Shown piece after piece: positions 18,223 to 21,620 of a stretch of DNA of 21,620 nt; position 1 is the stretch's first letter; each line of letters begins with the position of its first letter. The DNA is from Poteriospumella lacustris. Its lineage: Eukaryota > Sar > Chrysophyceae > Chromulinales > Dinobryaceae. A program made the translations under genes and the position numbers. The notes under the pieces are model-generated. The model worked only from the letters and a program-made list of their open reading frames with translations, had not been told where the DNA came from and made no database searches. Location of the stretch: assembly GCA_008000375.1 (NCBI GenBank), contig SMOI01000318.1:14235-35854 (forward strand), read 5' to 3'.

Positions 18223-20795
18223 ATGGGGTGTGTGGCTTTCCACGAAGCTCCTCACTCGTCACCATCGAAGTCGCCTGAGGAGTTTCACAGCCGAAAGGAT
18301 ACCACCATCACAACGCAGTCCGCCAAGCCTAAGTTCTTGGGGGTTCTTGAAAAACCAACCTTATTAGTTCGTGATCAGTTCTATTCCAAATACGATGGTA
18401 GTTTGATGCACAAATGGCGACGAGTCGATGTGATCAATGTCGACGAAGAAGACCACAGCAAAATATTCGTTCATTTTCAAGGCTGGGCAGATACCTTTGA
18501 TCAATGGATCGATCTTCATGCAGAGATAGATAAGGTTGCACCTTTACTGCTTCTGTCGAAGGCCCAATGTTCCACTGGCAAAGCACTCACCGAAGAAGAA
18601 CTCAAAATTACGCGGCACTATTTGCTCACCGGTGATTTCCAACCGCCATCGCTCACCGCACGCCCCATCACCACCACCAACCCTCGCGAAGACGTTATGA
18701 TATCGCCAACCGTGGTTCTCCCAATGGATTTTTTCGTCGAAGGAAAACTGGTAAGTTTGATGATCGTGGCCTCGATGCAACCGCCGTCTGTTAACCGTCT
18801 GTGACCCGTCTGTGTGATGTGTGCTGAGGACAGTTGGATATCATGGACATTTTCACCCCGTTGAACTCCACCGAACAGAAGAAGAAATGGCGCAAAGCAC
18901 GCATCATTCACGTCGATGGACGTCGTATTCGTATCACGTACATCGGGTGGGATGCGAAGTTCGACGAGACGTTGGACATATACGACAATGCCGATCGTAT
19001 CAGTCCACTGGGTACCAAGACTACTGAACAATCGGCACGGTCTTTGTCGGCTCTTAAAGAATCGCCACAAAAGCGACCACGGCGACATAGGAACAGCAGC
19101 AGTGGTGACGACGATGGTGGTGGAGACGAGACCAGCGACGATGAGGACGACGGCGACGACGATGGTGACGATGACGACGAAGGAGCAGCGTTGGAAGACG
19201 CTTCCATTGCCAATGCCACGACTGCCACCACCAACAGCGGTGGATTGTTGCAAAGCTTTGCCCGTTTCATGTCCTCGTCGTCCGAAATGGCACGTGGGGC
19301 AAAAGCATCAGGTACCCCTACCGCCCCCGCCGCCTCCGTCGCCACCGCGACTCATCATCAACCCCGCAAGAAACCTACTTCCTCGGGATCCAGTGTCGCC
19401 AGTGAACGCACGACCAAAAGCGGCACCAACAAACGGAAAAAGAAAGGCAAACACGGCAAGTACGCCAGCTATGAAGAAGCGCGTGATGAAATCATGAAGA
19501 AAACCGCCGAAGAAATGGCCGCGGAACTTGAGAAAGAACGGAAATTCCTGGAAGCCCTGGGCAAGAAGAAACTACATGTCATTGAAGTCGAAGGCGATGG
19601 GAATTGTTTGTTTCGCGCGATTTCGCATCAGTTGTATCTCACCGAAGACAACCACGAGGTCCTCCGACGGAAATGTGTCGAGCATTTGATGGCCCACAAA
19701 CATCGGTTTTCCTTGTTTTGTGCGGATGATTATGACGAACATGTCAGAGAGATGGCGAAATCTTGTTCGTGGGGAGATGAGTTGGAGATTCGGGCGTTGG
19801 AAGAGATATTGGATCGCCATATCACGATTTACAGTTCCGAAGCGACGAAATTAGATGAGCCCATCAACACCAACATTGAAGAAGAAGCGGTGTTGCGTGG
19901 CGTAGTACCGATCATGTTGTCGTATCATGGACAAAACCATTACAATTCGATTTATGACGAGAAGTTTCCGTTACCGTTGCCGTTGCGGGGAACCAGTCTC
20001 TTGTTACAGTCGCGTATGGGTCTGTTGGATGCCTCCAAATCATCATCTTCAGCAACAACGACAGCGGTTACGACCACGTCATCATCGGCTTCGTCATCGA
20101 CGGCCGCAGGTACGATGGTTGGTGGTGCGACGACCGGGTCATCGTTAGGATCGACATCGGCGGGGACGATGGGCGCGACAAATGGTACCAGTAACGGTCT
20201 CTCGTCGCGTCAGAGTTTGTCCCGTACGTCCAGTGGCACCGCGGCATCTTTCGATGTCAACGGCAGTGGACGACCCACCTCCAGTGGTCATCACGCCGTG
20301 CCTGTCATAGGTCCCGCGGGCGCACCGGGTTACTATCCCGCGCCGATGCCATCGCCGTACGCGTATCAGCCAGCACCGCCGCCCATGATGATGTATCCGA
20401 CCCCGGCGCCAGCAGGCGTGATGCCCATGATGCCGATGATGCCAGCCTCACCGTACAGCGGGTATTCGATGCCTGGTGCGGCACCGCCACCAATGCCGTA
20501 TCACCACGCGATGCCGACGATGTACGCGCCGTCTGCCGCGGCACCGATGATGGGCGGCATGGGTGGTGATGGTGTGGCCGGTAAAGGTCCCGGCAGTAAC
20601 AGCGCACGCTCGTCGTTTGGCTCGGTGGGCGGCGGGAATAACAACAACAGTAACAGCAACATGGTCGGTGGCAATGGTGTTGCCGCACCCGGTGGCAGTC
20701 CAGCCCGCCCTCCGTTGAGCAGCAGCAGCAGCAATGGCCCCAGTAGCAGTGCGCGCAAGAACAGCAGTCGTCCGTCCAGCGGATACTACGGATGA
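18223..20795 (+). CDS. Chromo-barrel/Tudor-knot plus OTU deubiquitinase (OTUD5-like) fusion protein
   Basis: Exons 18223-18750 and 18834-20795, 83 bp phase-0 intron, 829 residues. The ATG lies in good context (accATGG) after an in-frame TAG. Two chromo-barrel/Tudor-knot-like modules: residues ~50-100 (DQFYSKYDG...KWRRVDVINV...IFVHFQGWADTFDQWIDL) and ~180-235 (KWRKARIIHVDGRRIRITYI, GWDAKFDETLDI). The second lacks the Trp at the WI position of the first. An acidic Asp/Glu/Gly block (~267-300), a basic NLS-like KRKKKGK and a charged coiled coil (~386-422) lead into the OTU domain (~425-555). Its triad elements are visible: VEGDGNCLFRAIS (Asp431, Cys434) and YHGQNHYNSIYD (His545). EPINTN before the final strand resembles OTUD5. 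The C-terminus is Ser/Thr/Gly-rich and then Pro/Met/Tyr-rich. OTU enzymes cleave ubiquitin chains; chromatin targeting is inferred from the barrels. Bases 18228-18290 could be an optional 63 bp intron. Confidence 0.9.
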
Positions 20796-20885
20796 AGCCA
20801 TTGACTCTCTTCCAACGTGCATCGTACGTGGCGTAGCGATAAAATATATAGTGTGTCGCTGCGTCTGTGGAACGTGATGCGACGT

Positions 20886-20910
20886 GGTGTGGTGTGGTGT
20901 GGTGTGGTGT
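20886..20910 (+). repeat. Pentanucleotide microsatellite (GGTGT)x5
   Basis: Five perfect GGTGT copies, 90 bases past the stop of the OTU gene, probably in its 3' UTR. Unit length and copy number match the GCTTT repeat downstream of the kinase gene, but the motif differs. Confidence 0.9.
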
Positions 20911-21447
20911 ATGTGCCTGTCTGTCTCTGTGTGCAGTGGTTTGTATGTGTGAGTGATTATTGCTGAACGAGCTCGGACCTCAGTGAGTGTATCGTATATA
21001 ATACAGCCGTGTGTCCGACGCGACGTGTGTAAATAGACCCCTAACGATTGAGCGACTACACCCTTTCTTCGAGAGACTGTTCATTATATAAGTTGTTATA
21101 CGCTGTTAGACGTCCTCCCTGAATACGCCATTGGCTTCAATTGGCCAGATCGTTGTCTGTTCAAAGCGAGTTTACTGTCGTACACAAGTTACCAGAGAGC
21201 TCCCATGCACCAAGGAATGATAGACCAGGATCAATACTCGAGGTGGTCCTTCCGTGAAGCCCGAAGGAGTATAGCCCACTGCAATCGGCCACAAACATCT
21301 TCTCATTCGGGCCAGCAGTTGAAGCAAACAACACACTATACGAAGCCCCTCTCCGTGTATTCAGCATATCTCCTGTATATTGATGTCAGACGACTCCTTT
21401 GAAGCACTCATGTGTCATTTCTGGTGCTCTGTATATATGGTATATAT

Positions 21448-21453
21448 AATAAA
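21448..21453 (+). terminator. Candidate polyadenylation signal AATAAA preceded by TATATA elements
   Basis: gtatatatggtatatataataaaa at about 21431-21454 combines TATATA repeats with AATAAA, the arrangement of yeast-type efficiency and positioning elements. It is about 650 bases past the OTU stop. It may end that transcript or serve an unseen one. Confidence 0.3.
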
Positions 21454-21620
21454 ATGTTGATGTCAACAGCTAATTAATACGCTGCGAATCATTGCTCGTC
21501 GCTGGTCTGCGACGGAGAAACAGCCTTTCCATACAAGGCCTTCCAGACAAGACATCAGATTCAACAATGAAGAGAACAGAGACTACAGAAAGAACTAACC
21601 GAGGGAAATACGTGAATTAA

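Larger units (their letters stand above)
20796..21620. other. 3' flank of the OTU gene and right window edge, no complete gene
   Basis: 825 bp with no convincing gene. It holds the 3' UTR of the OTU gene, a GGTGT microsatellite, several GT-rich tracts and a late AATAAA. Near the edge the minus strand reads LYGKAVSPSQTSDEQ-stop, ending at TGA 21491-21489 with a possible acceptor near 21542. This could be the last exon of a gene entering from the right, but it is too short to support. Minus frame 21367-21161 and plus frame 21205-21402 resemble nothing known. Confidence 0.45.

Noticed and set aside
18116-18310. Apparent repeated peptide HSRKDT in two frames near the OTU gene start
   Set aside because: The underlying DNA similarity is short and imperfect and in different frames. 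Chance is the simpler explanation.
1-21620. tRNA, rRNA, snRNA, CRISPR array, transposase or retroelement sequences
   Set aside because: I looked for T-loop/anticodon patterns, spaced direct repeats, U6-like sequence and reverse transcriptase or transposase motifs and recognised none. A tRNAscan, Infernal or RepeatMasker run would be decisive.

Overview
The window is nuclear DNA of a unicellular eukaryote, probably flagellated. Evidence: GT-AG introns, spliceosomal and kinase families with eukaryotic architectures, protein runs rich in Gln, His, Asn and Ser, no bacterial operon structure. A stramenopile-like protist (oomycete or relative) is my best guess from the short introns, the ankyrin protein and the gene mix, but nothing here proves it. 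An ENO4-type enolase relative with a DPY-30/RIIa-like N-terminus hints at a cilium or flagellum.

Ten genes are well supported. In order: (1) 3' part of a CAMKL/AMPK-type kinase with a long low-complexity tail, +, 1-2465; (2) RsmH/METTL15-type rRNA m4C methyltransferase, probably mitochondrial, -, 4124-5359; (3) phytol/farnesol kinase-family membrane protein, +, 5841-6587; (4) ENO4-like enolase homologue lacking catalytic residues, -, 6807-8607; (5) small secreted protein with 14 cysteines, +, 9141-9536; (6) pepsin/cathepsin D-type aspartic protease, -, 10387-11602; (7) coiled coil plus degenerate acylphosphatase-like domain, +, 11941-12574; (8) ankyrin-repeat protein with a Gln/His-rich tail, -, 13648-16331; (9) spliceosome factor CWC15, +, 16835-17668; (10) chromo-barrel/Tudor-knot protein fused to an OTU deubiquitinase, +, 18223-20795. 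I resolve 13 introns, all 61-91 bp and GT-AG.

The first nine genes alternate strand without exception, giving four divergent pairs (338-533 bp between start codons) and four convergent pairs. There is no common pathway. The themes are general housekeeping: translation and splicing, signalling, secretion, chromatin/ubiquitin, and possibly the flagellum.

The most interesting items are the chromo-barrel/OTU fusion, the catalytically dead ENO4-like protein, the mirror-symmetric cysteine spacing in the secreted protein, and short open frames upstream of several main genes that end exactly at, or just before, the main start codon (phytol kinase and ENO4-like share the same 8-base overlap). These upstream frames may be small unannotated genes or dicistronic leaders, and only transcript data can settle that. 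No tRNA, rRNA, CRISPR array, transposon or viral sequence was recognised.
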